From NCBI RefSeq assembly GCF_001999285.1, contig NZ_MLHN01000001.1:62001-126000 (forward strand): DNA of 64,000 nucleotides. The letters run 5' to 3'. Shown here in pieces: positions 29,191 through 38,171 of this stretch (positions are counted from its first letter, which is position 1; each line of letters begins with the position of its first letter). A program made the translations under genes and the position numbers. The stretch is from Rodentibacter genomosp. 1. GTDB lineage: Bacteria > Pseudomonadota > Gammaproteobacteria > Enterobacterales > Pasteurellaceae. The notes below the pieces were generated by a model. It searched no databases and was not told the DNA's origin. It saw only the letters and a list, made by a program, of their open reading frames with translations.

Positions 29191-29261
29191 TTGTTGGAAC
29201 GGGATCGGTCGGTTGGGTATGTGGAGGGGTTGTTTTGGGAATATCAAATTAAATTAATCAA

Positions 29262-29974
29262 GGGGCTGACGTAGATTAGCTAGTATGTTAATCTACAAAA
29301 ATGAAGATAACTCATTGTAAATTAAAGAAATCTATACAGAAAAAGCGCCTTGAGTTTTTTGTATTAGAAGTAACGGCTCGTTCAGCAGCAGATTTACTCG
29401 GTATTCAGCCTAATTCAGCAATCCTGTTTTACCGCAAAATCCGTGAGGTCATCAGCTATCATTTAGCCCTTGAAGTGGATGAAGTATTTGACAAACAAAT
29501 AGAGTTGGATGAAAGCTATTTTGGTGGACATCGTAAAGGAAAACGAGGTCGTGGAGCGGCAGGAAAAGTGGCTGTTTTTGGGATATTGAAACGGCAAGGT
29601 AAAGTGTTTACTGTGGTCGTCAATGATACGAAGACAACAACGCTGATGCCTGTTATAGCAAGGAAAATCAAGCCTGATAGCCGGGTTTATACCGATACTT
29701 ATCGTAGTTATGATGCCCTTGATGTAAGCGAATTTTACCACGAACGGATTAACCATTCAGAGTTGTTTGCGGTGAAACAAAACCATATTAATGGAATTGA
29801 AAATTTTTGGAGTCAAGCTAAGCGGATACTTCGAAAATATAATGGAATAGAGCGAAAAAGTTTTCCTTTATTCTTGAACGAATGCGAATTTCGGTTTAAC
29901 TTTGGTACACCAAAAGAGCAGTTAAAAACATTGCGAAAATGGTGTGAAATTTAGGGCTAATCTACGTCAGCCCC
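29262..29974 (+). mobile_element. IS1016-type insertion sequence (IS1595 family)
   Basis: 713 bp bounded by perfect 19-base inverted repeats, GGGGCTGACGTAGATTAGC at 29262-29280 and its complement at 29956-29974. It holds one transposase gene. IS1595-family elements duplicate 8 bases. Here TAAATTAAT occurs on both sides, but with CAA between it and the left end, so the duplication is not clean. It lies between the cas4 remnant and the DUF262 gene. IS1016 is known from Haemophilus and Neisseria. Confidence 0.93.
29301..29954 (+). CDS. IS1016-type transposase
   Basis: 217 residues, full length. The ISXO2-like DDE/N domain is recognisable by IELDESYFGGHRKGKRGRG, VYTDTYRSYDAL and HINGIENFWSQAKR, and the family C terminus FRFNFGTPKEQLKTLRKW is present. 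No frameshift is seen, so it may be active. Confidence 0.94.
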   Translation: MKITHCKLKKSIQKKRLEFFVLEVTARSAADLLGIQPNSAILFYRKIREVISYHLALEVDEVFDKQIELDESYFGGHRKGKRGRGAAGKVAVFGILKRQGKVFTVVVNDTKTTTLMPVIARKIKPDSRVYTDTYRSYDALDVSEFYHERINHSELFAVKQNHINGIENFWSQAKRILRKYNGIERKSFPLFLNECEFRFNFGTPKEQLKTLRKWCEI

Positions 29975-30014
29975 TAAATTAATTTTCATAATCACATGTT
30001 ATTGGAGAATTTTA

Positions 30015-31859
30015 ATGAGCAATCTTGAAAATAAAATTGAGGCTCGCCATCGGAACTTGTTTGATGTATTGAGTGAACAAAAATATACGGTAGATTATTT
30101 TCAACGGGAATATAGCTGGGAAAGGAAACATATTGAGGCGTTAATAACAGATTTAACATCTTCTTTTCTTAATGAGTATATGCCAGGGGATAAGCGTGAA
30201 GAAGGAGAAAAATACAATAATTACTATCTAGGACCATTTGTGGTAAGTGTCAAAGATGGTAAGCGTAGCATCATTGATGGTCAGCAACGCCTTACTTCTC
30301 TTACTTTATTTTTAATTTATCTTCATAATTTGCAAAAAGAATTGGGTGAGACAGAAAAAATTGAATCAATGATTTTTTCGGAATTAAGAGGAAATAAGTC
30401 TTTCAATATTACAGTGGAAAGTCGAATTCCTTGTCTAGAAGCTTTATTTAATAACGGTAGATACATTAGTAATGATAAAGATGATATGTCTGTTATTAAT
30501 ATGACCGAACGTTATCAAGATATAGAAGAAATATTTCCCGACGAGTTAAAAAATGAGTCTTTTCCATTTTTTATTGATTGGTTAAAGTATAACGTCATTA
30601 TGGTAGAAATTATTGCTTATTCCGATGAAAATGCTTATAACATTTTTGAGACTATGAATGACAGAGGGTTAAATCTCACGCCTTCTGAAATGCTTAAAGG
30701 ATTTATTTTATCTCGGTTTGATAATCTGAATAAGCGTGAGCAAGCTAATGAGGCGTGGAAAAAAGCAGTGCTTGATTTAAAAGTTTATGACAAAGATGAA
30801 GATCAACGTTTTTTCCAATCTTGGTTACGGGCTAAATATGCCGATAGTATTCGTACCGGTAAGGCAGGCTCTCAGAATGAAGACTTTGAGAAAATTGGCA
30901 CCCGTTTTCACAGTTGGGTAAGAGACAATTTATCTAAAATTGGTTTGGATCCTGAAAATAGTAAAACTTTTGAGAATTTTGCTCAAAAAGAATTTCAGTT
31001 TTACTTGGATGCATATATTCTGATCCTTAAAGCAGAGAAAGAGCTGAATTTAAAACTTGAATATGTCTACTACATCAATCATTGGGGAATTGCGCCAACA
31101 TTAAGCTTTCCTTTGATGTTGGCCTCGTTAAATATAAATGATAGTAATGAAATTGTTTGTGAAAAAATAAACATTGTTGCTCGCTATATTGAAACGTTTG
31201 TCGTTAGACGTTCTATAAATTTCCGAAAATTCTCAGCAAATTCTATACGTTATACTATGTATAACTTAGTGAAAGAAATTCGGGGGAAGGATGTTCATGA
31301 ATTAAAACAAATACTTTCCAAGAAACTTTCTGAAATGCAAGAATCTTTTGATGGCATGAATGAATTTCGTCTTCATGGGCAAAATTATCGATTTGTGAAA
31401 TTTTTATTGTCTCGCATGACTGCTTGGATAGAAAAGAAAGCTGGAATGGATACTAATTTTATAACTTATTATCAACCAACTGCAGGAAAGCCTTTTGAGG
31501 TTGAACATATTTGGGCAAATAAATTTTCACGTTATCAGGACGAGTTTCAGCAAGAGCATGAATTTAATAGTTATCGCAATAGAATAGGCGATTTAGTGTT
31601 ATTGCCGCGTGGAACGAATCAGTCATATGGTGATTTAACCTATGAGAAAAAGCATATTCATTACATTAAAGAAAATTTATTGGTCAAATCTCTCTGTCCT
31701 TTAGCATATGAAAATAATCCAAATTTTACTTGCCTAAAAAATGAACTGAAATTGCCATTTCAAGCTCACATAGAGTTTAAAAAAATAGATGTTGATAAAA
31801 GGCAGAGGCTTTATCAGGCTATTTGTGAGCAAATCTGGAATAATGAATTGAAAAATTAG
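30015..31859 (+). CDS. DUF262/DUF1524 protein, GmrSD-like nuclease
   Basis: 614 residues. The N-terminal DUF262 domain has the ParB-like signature YFQREYSWE and IIDGQQRLTSL (D88-R92), plus FETMNDRGLNLTPSEMLKG. The C-terminal DUF1524 part has an HNH-type nuclease motif: FEVEHIWANKF (H498) followed by NRIGDLVLLPRGTNQSYG. This layout is that of GmrSD and related proteins, which cut modified phage DNA and need a nucleotide. The specificity cannot be read here. TTGGAGAA precedes the ATG. The gene is AT-rich, intact and lies just after the insertion sequence, between cas4 and cas1 remnants. Confidence 0.85.
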   Translation: MSNLENKIEARHRNLFDVLSEQKYTVDYFQREYSWERKHIEALITDLTSSFLNEYMPGDKREEGEKYNNYYLGPFVVSVKDGKRSIIDGQQRLTSLTLFLIYLHNLQKELGETEKIESMIFSELRGNKSFNITVESRIPCLEALFNNGRYISNDKDDMSVINMTERYQDIEEIFPDELKNESFPFFIDWLKYNVIMVEIIAYSDENAYNIFETMNDRGLNLTPSEMLKGFILSRFDNLNKREQANEAWKKAVLDLKVYDKDEDQRFFQSWLRAKYADSIRTGKAGSQNEDFEKIGTRFHSWVRDNLSKIGLDPENSKTFENFAQKEFQFYLDAYILILKAEKELNLKLEYVYYINHWGIAPTLSFPLMLASLNINDSNEIVCEKINIVARYIETFVVRRSINFRKFSANSIRYTMYNLVKEIRGKDVHELKQILSKKLSEMQESFDGMNEFRLHGQNYRFVKFLLSRMTAWIEKKAGMDTNFITYYQPTAGKPFEVEHIWANKFSRYQDEFQQEHEFNSYRNRIGDLVLLPRGTNQSYGDLTYEKKHIHYIKENLLVKSLCPLAYENNPNFTCLKNELKLPFQAHIEFKKIDVDKRQRLYQAICEQIWNNELKN

Positions 31860-31923
31860 CAAGCGTAGGGTGTGTGTCCTTGTGTACGCACGCGTTGATA
31901 GGTTATCTGTTTTTTTGTTCTAC

Positions 31924-32087
31924 GCCGTCTGAAAGCCTGATTTTTTTCAGACGGACTTAAAATCCTCCAATGGGTAATATGTGTGTGGCTTGTGCTACAC
32001 GCATGAAGTAGGTAGGGCATTTATAGCCCGTGGTCAAGTAAAAGTCGAGCATAAATGTCCGACCTACTAAAATCGTTTTCAGACGGT
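31924..32087. repeat. Neisseria-type DNA uptake sequences and inverted repeats
   Basis: The gap between the DUF262 gene and cas1 (31860-32146) holds GCCGTCTGAA at 31924-31933, a perfect 10-base neisserial uptake core. TTCAGACGGA at 31946-31955 and TTCAGACGGT at 32078-32087 are 9/10 matches; the first two form a hairpin. An imperfect inverted repeat at 32008-32024 and 32051-32067 (GTAGGTAGGGCATTTAT against ATAAATGTCCGACCTAC) resembles intergenic sequence I associate with Neisseria. A USS with one mismatch (AAAGTGCGATC) follows at 32115. Confidence 0.75.
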
Positions 32088-32146
32088 CTAAACAACAATC
32101 GGTTCCAAAATAAAAGTGCGATCAAAATCAAGGGAGTTTTTCAACC

Positions 32147-33171
32147 ATGCGAAAACTGCAAAATACGCTCTACATCACTACGCAGGGCAGTTGCATAAGG
32201 AGTGGGAAACGTTGGTGGTGGAACAGGAATACAAAAAGGTGGCTCAGTTGCCGGTACATTCCATCGGGCATATTTTCTGTTTCGGCAATGTGCTAGTGTC
32301 ACCATTTTTGATGGGGTTTTGCGGAGAAAAGAAAATAATGTGAATCTGGCGTTTTTCACCGAAAACGGACGTTTTTTAGGACGGTTGCAGGGCGACAGAG
32401 TGGTAATGTTACTGCGATGGACACAATATCGTCTGTCGGAACAAAATCCGGTGCCGATTGCTCGGAATATTATTGCGGAGAAGATTCAGTCGGGTAAGCA
32501 GGTGTTACAGCGGCGACTACGTAATCACGGTGAACTTGAGGTGATTCAAGTGGCTGTGTCTGCGATGAATTTCGCTTTACGGTAATTGAAGAGGGCGTAA
32601 AGCTTGGAGTTAATTTGCGGAATTGAGGGCGATGCTGTGGCACGTTATTTTGGTGTGTTCAGGCCATTTGCTACGTGAAAACAGTTGTTTTGTTTTCGAC
32701 GGACGCAACTGACGGTCACCACATGACGAGGTGAATACCCTACTGTCATTTGTGTACAGTATTTTGGGCAAGGATATCAGTGGCGCGTTGCAAGGCTTGG
32801 GTTTAGAGCCGCAGGTGGGTTTTCTACATGCCGATGGTCCGGGGCGAGACAGTTTGGCGCAAGATATCTTGGAGGAGTTTCGAGTGTGGTGGGCGGACAG
32901 ATTGGTGCTATCGTTAATTAACCGAGGTCAAATTAAGCCTAAGGATTTTGTGACCGAGGAGGGTGGAGTGGTGAATATCAAACCGGAGGCACGAAAGCTA
33001 GTGTTCCAAACTTTGCAGGTGAAAAAACAGGAAAAGATTGTGCATCCATTTTTACAGGAAGAGGTGGTCATCGGTCTGTTACCGCATATTCAAGCCATGT
33101 TGCTAGAGAGGCATTTACGCGGCGATTTGACGGAATATCCCCCCGTTTTTGATGCGATAATTCATCAATAA
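32147..33171 (+). pseudogene. cas1: cas1 remnant, type I-C (multiple frameshifts)
   Basis: Pieces of one Cas1 are spread over several frames. MRKLQNTLYITTQG starts at 32147 after AGGGAG. The next frame gives LHKEWETLVVEQEYKKVAQLPVHSIGHIFCFGNVLVSPFLMGFCGEK. A third gives VNLAFFTENGRFLGRLQG...MLLRWTQYRL, with a stop at 32585. The C-terminal part is NTLLSFVYSILGKDISGALQGLGLEPQVGFLHADGPGRDSLAQD...HLRGDLTEYPPVF to 33171. Most integrase residues can still be recognised (GFLHADGPGR), but no single frame encodes them, so it cannot make a working Cas1. Confidence 0.88.
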
Positions 33172-33213
33172 AATGAAGGAGAAAATTTTGATGTTTTTGG
33201 GAGTGAATCATTT

Positions 33214-33507
33214 ATGATGATGTTAATTACCTATGATATCTCTTTTGAGGCAGATGATGGTGAAGGAAGGTTGAGTAGAATAGCTAAACATTGTTTGGAT
33301 TATGGCGTTCGCGCGCAATATTCAGTGTTTGAATGTGATGTAACGCCTGATCAATGGGTGGTTCTAAAAGAGAAACTTCTTAATACTTATGCCCCTAAAT
33401 GTGATAGTCTACGGTTTTACCATTTGGGTAGTAAATGGCGTAATAAAGTAGAACATCACGGAGCAAAACAATCTATAGACATATTTAATGATACGCTGAT
33501 TTTATAA
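33214..33507 (+). CDS. cas2: CRISPR-associated protein Cas2
   Basis: 97 residues, full length, with the Cas2 ferredoxin-like fold and the conserved Asp in MLITYDIS (D8), RISKHC-like RIAKHC, VQYSVFEC-like AQYSVFEC and a final region FYHLGSKW. It is the only intact gene of the original type I-C set. It lies 42 bases after the cas1 remnant and before the CRISPR leader. Three consecutive ATGs are possible starts. Without Cas1 it has no known role in acquisition. Confidence 0.9.
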   Translation: MMMLITYDISFEADDGEGRLSRIAKHCLDYGVRAQYSVFECDVTPDQWVVLKEKLLNTYAPKCDSLRFYHLGSKWRNKVEHHGAKQSIDIFNDTLIL

Positions 33508-33697
33508 TTCGCTAACCTGTAGTTGTCAAGAAAAAACTGAGTGGTTAGCGATAATAAAAGTTCTTTAAAAATTAGTGGCTTATAAAATTGAAGTATGGCA
33601 AGAAGAGCAGTGGTATACTTCACATCACTTCCAAGGTAAAAGCTTAGCGAATTAAGGGCCGTAAAACCTTATAGCGAAAGGCTTCAAAACCTAGGAT

Positions 33698-33794
33698 CCA
33701 GCCGCCTTCAGGCGGCTGTGTATTGAAACATTTTTGTAGTATTCATCTACTCTCAAATCTAAAGCCTCCGTCTTGGAACAGTTGAGTATTAAAT
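33698..33794 (+). CRISPR. Residual type I-C CRISPR array: one repeat, one spacer, a degenerate end repeat
   Basis: The repeat at about 33698-33729 has the perfect palindrome CAGCCGCC/GGCGGCTG around TTCA and the tail GTGTATTGAAAC, characteristic of type I-C repeats. A 33-base stretch (33730-33762) has spacer length. It is followed by a decayed copy (AGCCTCCG... ending GAGTATTAAAT) at about 33763-33794, as expected for a terminal repeat. The 190 bases between cas2 and the repeat would be the leader. The array stops about 80 bases before uvrD. Confidence 0.72.
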
Positions 33795-33872
33795 GATTAC
33801 TATAACTAACGCTAGATTCACTTACAAATAATGTCTATAATAACTGTAAATTTAAACAGATGAAATAATGTT

Positions 33873-36053
33873 ATGGATATTTCTGAATTACTTGATGGTT
33901 TGAATGATAAACAGCGTGAGGCGGTGACCGCACCACTTGGCAATTATTTAGTATTGGCAGGGGCGGGCAGCGGTAAAACCCGTGTATTGACCCATCGTAT
34001 TGCGTGGTTGGTGGCGGTGGAGAATATTTCCGAAGGTAGCATTATGGCAGTGACTTTTACCAATAAAGCCGCCGCGGAAATGCGTCACCGTATTCAAACT
34101 ACATTGAGCCAATATTCCAACTCAAATTTATTTGGTATGTGGATTGGTACATTTCATAGTATTGCTCATCGCTTATTACGTGCTCATCATTTAGATGTCG
34201 GATTGCCGCAGGATTTCCAAATTTTGGATTCGGAAGATCAACTTCGTTTAGTGAAACGTTTGTTGAAATTACATAATTTTGATGAAAAAGCCTTTCCGCC
34301 AAAACAGGCTTGTTGGTATATCAATAACAAAAAAGATGAAGGCTTACGACCGCAAGAGATTGAGGATTTTAATGATCGGCAAGAGCGTGAATGGATTAAA
34401 ATTTATCAGATTTATCAAGATACTTGTGATCGTACCGGTCTGGTTGATTTTGCAGAATTGTTAATTCGTGCTTATGAATTATTTGCTAAAAAACCGCTGA
34501 TTTTGCAGCGTTATCAACAACGTTTTCAACATATTTTGGTGGATGAATTTCAAGATACCAACAAAATTCAATACCAATGGCTAAAAATTTTTGCAGGACA
34601 AACCGGCAAAGTCATGATAGTGGGTGATGACGACCAGTCTATCTATGGTTGGCGTGGTGCTCAGGTTGAAAATATCCAAAGATTCCTTAAGGATTTCAAG
34701 GGGGAAACTATACGCCTTGAGCAAAATTATCGTTCTACTGCCAATATCCTAAATAGTGCGAATGAATTAATCGCTAATAATGCGGATCGTCTCGGTAAGA
34801 ATTTATGGACAGAGGGGGAAAAGGGCGAGCCGGTTGGTATTTACGCTGCCTTTAATGAACTTGATGAAGCTAAATTTGTGTCATCTCAAATTCAAGATTG
34901 GGTTGAAAATGGAGGGAAGTTGGATGATTGTGCGGTGCTTTATCGTAGCAACAGCCAATCCCGTGTGATTGAAGAAGCCCTAATCCGTTGTCAAATTCCT
35001 TACCGTATTTATGGGGGGATGCGATTCTTTGAACGCCAAGAAATTAAAGATGCGTTGGCTTATTTACGCTTAATTAATAACCGTCAAGATGATGCGGCTT
35101 TTGAGCGTGTGATCAATACGCCACCTCGTGGCATTGGTGATCGCACCTTAGATATTTTGAGAAATCTAACTCGTGAGCGACAAATTACCTTATGGCAAGC
35201 GATACAGGTTGCGATACAAGAAAATATGCTCACAGGTCGTGCTAGCACAGCTTTGTTACGTTTCCAAGAGCTGATTAATTCCTTGTCATTGGATACAGCA
35301 GAAATGCCACTTTTTGCCCAAACGGATTTTGTAATTAAACATTCCGGTTTGTATGATATGTATAAGCAGGAAAAAGGTGAAAAGGGTGAAGTGCGGATAG
35401 AGAACTTAGAAGAGTTGGTTAGCGCTACTCGTGAGTTTGTGAAACCGGATGATGCTGATGAGATGACGGAACTTACCGCCTTTTTAACCCATGCGTCCCT
35501 TGAAGCAGGAGAAGAGCAAGCCTCTCCTCATCAATCTTGTGTAGAAATGATGACATTACATTCGGCCAAAGGGTTAGAATTTCCACGGGTATTTATGGTG
35601 GGCGTTGAGGAAGGACTATTTCCGAGTTTTCGCTCTTTTGAAGAACCGGGACGACTAGAGGAAGAACGCCGTTTGGCCTATGTGGGGATTACGAGAGCAA
35701 AGCAAAAACTCACGATTTCTTATGCGGAAAGCCGCCGTTTATACGCAAAAGAAGAGCGACATTTGCCTTCCCGTTTTATTGCTGAGTTACCACAAGAATG
35801 TATCCAAGAAATCCGACTGCGGGGAACGGTGACACGTGCAATGAATTTAGCCAAAGTCGGATCGCTGGCACAGTCGATAGAAAGTGAAAACGGTTGGAAA
35901 ATGGGACAAAAAGTCAAACATGCAAAATTTGGTTTGGGAACGGTGATCAATGTTGAGGGGTGTGACAATAATACAAGGTTACAAATTGCGTTCCAAGCAC
36001 AAGGTATTAAGTGGTTAATCGCACATTTGGCAAAATTGGAGAAAGTTCGGTAG
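33873..36053 (+). CDS. uvrD: DNA helicase II UvrD
   Basis: 726 residues, superfamily 1A helicase of nucleotide excision and mismatch repair. The motifs are in order: GAGSGKTRVL (I), FTNKAAAEM (Ia), VDEFQDTN (II), GDDDQSIYGWRGA (III), EQNYRST (IV), TLHSAKGLEFPRVF (V) and EERRLAYVGITRAK (VI). The C terminus ends with the UvrD Tudor-like part (GQKVKHAKFGLGTV). It is a housekeeping gene by its close match to E. coli UvrD and its place before dpp, not a partner of the nearby OLD gene. Confidence 0.97.
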   Translation: MDISELLDGLNDKQREAVTAPLGNYLVLAGAGSGKTRVLTHRIAWLVAVENISEGSIMAVTFTNKAAAEMRHRIQTTLSQYSNSNLFGMWIGTFHSIAHRLLRAHHLDVGLPQDFQILDSEDQLRLVKRLLKLHNFDEKAFPPKQACWYINNKKDEGLRPQEIEDFNDRQEREWIKIYQIYQDTCDRTGLVDFAELLIRAYELFAKKPLILQRYQQRFQHILVDEFQDTNKIQYQWLKIFAGQTGKVMIVGDDDQSIYGWRGAQVENIQRFLKDFKGETIRLEQNYRSTANILNSANELIANNADRLGKNLWTEGEKGEPVGIYAAFNELDEAKFVSSQIQDWVENGGKLDDCAVLYRSNSQSRVIEEALIRCQIPYRIYGGMRFFERQEIKDALAYLRLINNRQDDAAFERVINTPPRGIGDRTLDILRNLTRERQITLWQAIQVAIQENMLTGRASTALLRFQELINSLSLDTAEMPLFAQTDFVIKHSGLYDMYKQEKGEKGEVRIENLEELVSATREFVKPDDADEMTELTAFLTHASLEAGEEQASPHQSCVEMMTLHSAKGLEFPRVFMVGVEEGLFPSFRSFEEPGRLEEERRLAYVGITRAKQKLTISYAESRRLYAKEERHLPSRFIAELPQECIQEIRLRGTVTRAMNLAKVGSLAQSIESENGWKMGQKVKHAKFGLGTVINVEGCDNNTRLQIAFQAQGIKWLIAHLAKLEKVR

Positions 36054-36207
36054 ATTTTATTCCTATATTAAAGGGTGTTTTGATTCAGCAATGAAAATTG
36101 GTATATTCTGGAAAAGAATGATTAATAGCAATTGGTGATTTGGAAAAATTAGAAAAAGTGCGGTAGAATCCAAAGGCATTTTATTTTGAGTCTAAAGGCT
36201 TTATTCT

Positions 36208-36240
36208 AAAAGTGCGGTGAAAATGACCGCACTTTTCCTT
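36208..36240. terminator. Inverted-USS terminator after uvrD
   Basis: AAAAGTGCGGT and ACCGCACTTTT (36226-36236) face each other across a short loop. A further USS lies at about 36153. Confidence 0.85.
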
Positions 36241-36259
36241 TTTGTTACAGAGTGATTGA

Positions 36260-37261
36260 ATGTTTAAATTTATCTTCAAACGAATTTTAATGGTGATTCC
36301 AACTTTTATCGCTATTACTTTTGTGACCTTTGCACTCGTGCATTTTATTCCTGGTGATCCGGTAGAGATTATGATGGGTGAACGGGGTTTAACACCTGAG
36401 GTTCATCAGCAAATGATGCACCAATTAGGCTTGGATCTCCCTTTATATCAGCAATATTTCAACTATATCGGTAATGTGCTTCAAGGTGATTTTGGTGCAT
36501 CATTTCGAACCCAACAGCCTGTTCTTACCGAGTTTTTTACCCTTTTCCCCGCGACGGCTGAATTGGCTTTTTTTGCGCTATTTTGGTCGCTACTCGGTGG
36601 TGTGATTCTGGGTACTATTGCCGCGGTAAAAAAAGATAGCTGGCTCTCTCATACTGTGACTACCGTGTCATTAACCGGCTATTCAATGCCGATTTTTTGG
36701 TGGGGCTTAATCCTTATTTTATATGTGTCCCCTTCCTTGGGTTTACCACAAGGGGGGCGTTTAGAGAACGATTTTTGGATAGACACACCAACAGGTTTTA
36801 TGCTGATTGATACTTGGCTTTCCGGTGTACCGGGTGCTTTTAAAAATGCAGTGAAATCCTTGATTTTGCCTGCTATTGTATTAGGCACAATACCGCTCGC
36901 CATTATTACACGAATGACCCGTTCTGCTATGTTGGAAGTGCTAGGCGAAGATTATATTCGTACGGCGAAAGCGAAGGGGCTAAGTTATACTCGTATTGTG
37001 ATGGTACATGCTTTGCGTAATGCATTGATTCCGGTCGTGACCGTGGTGGGATTAATTGTTGGTCAACTGCTTTCCGGTGCGGTATTAACGGAAACTATTT
37101 TCTCATGGCCGGGTATTGGGAAATGGATCATTGATGCGATTCATGCACGTGATTATCCGGTGCTACAAGGCTCTGTTTTAATTATTGCCACGATTATTAT
37201 TGTGGTGAATTTAACCATTGATTTACTTTATGGCGTGGTGAACCCGCGTATTCGTCATTAA
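36260..37261 (+). CDS. dppB: Dipeptide ABC transporter permease DppB
   Basis: 333 residues with six membrane segments. The EAA-loop signature EDYIRTAKAKGLSYTRIV contacts the ATPases, and the N-terminal GDPVEIMMGERG segment is typical of DppB. First gene of dppBCDF; no dppA is present here, as I recall for H. influenzae, where the binding protein is encoded elsewhere. Confidence 0.95.
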   Translation: MFKFIFKRILMVIPTFIAITFVTFALVHFIPGDPVEIMMGERGLTPEVHQQMMHQLGLDLPLYQQYFNYIGNVLQGDFGASFRTQQPVLTEFFTLFPATAELAFFALFWSLLGGVILGTIAAVKKDSWLSHTVTTVSLTGYSMPIFWWGLILILYVSPSLGLPQGGRLENDFWIDTPTGFMLIDTWLSGVPGAFKNAVKSLILPAIVLGTIPLAIITRMTRSAMLEVLGEDYIRTAKAKGLSYTRIVMVHALRNALIPVVTVVGLIVGQLLSGAVLTETIFSWPGIGKWIIDAIHARDYPVLQGSVLIIATIIIVVNLTIDLLYGVVNPRIRH

Positions 37262-37275
37262 TTGTAGGAGAAAGA

Positions 37276-38163
37276 ATGACAGACAGGATTTCAATGTTAG
37301 CGCCTAGAACACCTCTACAAGAATTTTGGTTCTATTTTAGACAAAATCGAGGGGCGCTTATCGGGTTAATTTTTATTTTAATTGTGGCGTTAATCAGTCT
37401 ATTTGCTCCCTACATTGCGCCTTTTGATCCCGCTGAGCAAAATCGCACGGCCTTATTATTACCGCCTGCTTGGTATGAGGGAGGGAATGCGGCTTATTTA
37501 CTGGGCACTGATGATATCGGCCGTGATATTCTCTCCCGCATTATTTATGGGACGAGAATTTCAGTTTTTGCCGGATTCATCATCGTACTCCTTTCTTGTT
37601 TATTAGGCACAAGTTTAGGCTTGGTGGCCGGTTACTATGGAGGGGCATTGGATACAGTTATTGTGCGCTTAATTGATATTATGCTCGCTATTCCAAATTT
37701 ACTACTGACGATTGTTGTGGTTTCAATTCTTGAACCTTCTCTAGTGAATGCTACCTTGGCCATTGCGGTGGTTTCCATTCCAAGTTATGTCCGGTTAACC
37801 CGTGCGGCAGTGATGAATGAAAAAAATCGTGATTATGTGACCTCATCTAAAGTGGCAGGAGCTGGCATTTTACGTCTGATGTTTATTGTGATTTTGCCTA
37901 ATTGTTTAGCTCCCCTTATTGTGCAAATGACGATGGGAATTTCTAATGCCATTTTAGAACTTGCTACCCTTGGTTTCCTTGGTATTGGTGCGAAGCCTCC
38001 AACACCTGAACTCGGTACTATGCTTTCAGAAGCCCGTAGTTTTATGCAGGCGGCGAATTGGCTTGTGACGATTCCGGGTTTAGTGATTTTATCCTTGGTA
38101 TTGGCATTTAATTTAATGGGTGACGGTTTACGTGATGCCCTCGATCCAAAACTCAAACAATAG
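37276..38163 (+). CDS. dppC: Dipeptide ABC transporter permease DppC
   Basis: 295 residues, with the DppC/OppC N-terminal segment ([18 protein letters not shown]), the marker [20 protein letters not shown] and the EAA loop [22 protein letters not shown] precedes the start, 14 bases after dppB. Part of the same operon. Confidence 0.95.
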   Translation: MTDRISMLAPRTPLQEFWFYFRQNRGALIGLIFILIVALISLFAPYIAPFDPAEQNRTALLLPPAWYEGGNAAYLLGTDDIGRDILSRIIYGTRISVFAGFIIVLLSCLLGTSLGLVAGYYGGALDTVIVRLIDIMLAIPNLLLTIVVVSILEPSLVNATLAIAVVSIPSYVRLTRAAVMNEKNRDYVTSSKVAGAGILRLMFIVILPNCLAPLIVQMTMGISNAILELATLGFLGIGAKPPTPELGTMLSEARSFMQAANWLVTIPGLVILSLVLAFNLMGDGLRDALDPKLKQ

Positions 38164-38171
38164 GGGTGAGA

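Noticed and set aside
28854-29252. Small gene overlapping the cas5/cas4 chimera
   Set aside because: Its first part is the true Cas5 C terminus in its original frame; the rest has no meaning.
32116-32585. Two overlapping small genes before cas1
   Set aside because: Their products are consecutive pieces of a single Cas1, so they are frames of one pseudogene.
26483-36053. OLD ATPase plus UvrD as a Gabija system
   Set aside because: The uvrD at 33.9 kb matches the housekeeping enzyme over its whole length, sits before dpp, and is separated from the OLD gene by cas remnants, an IS and another gene.
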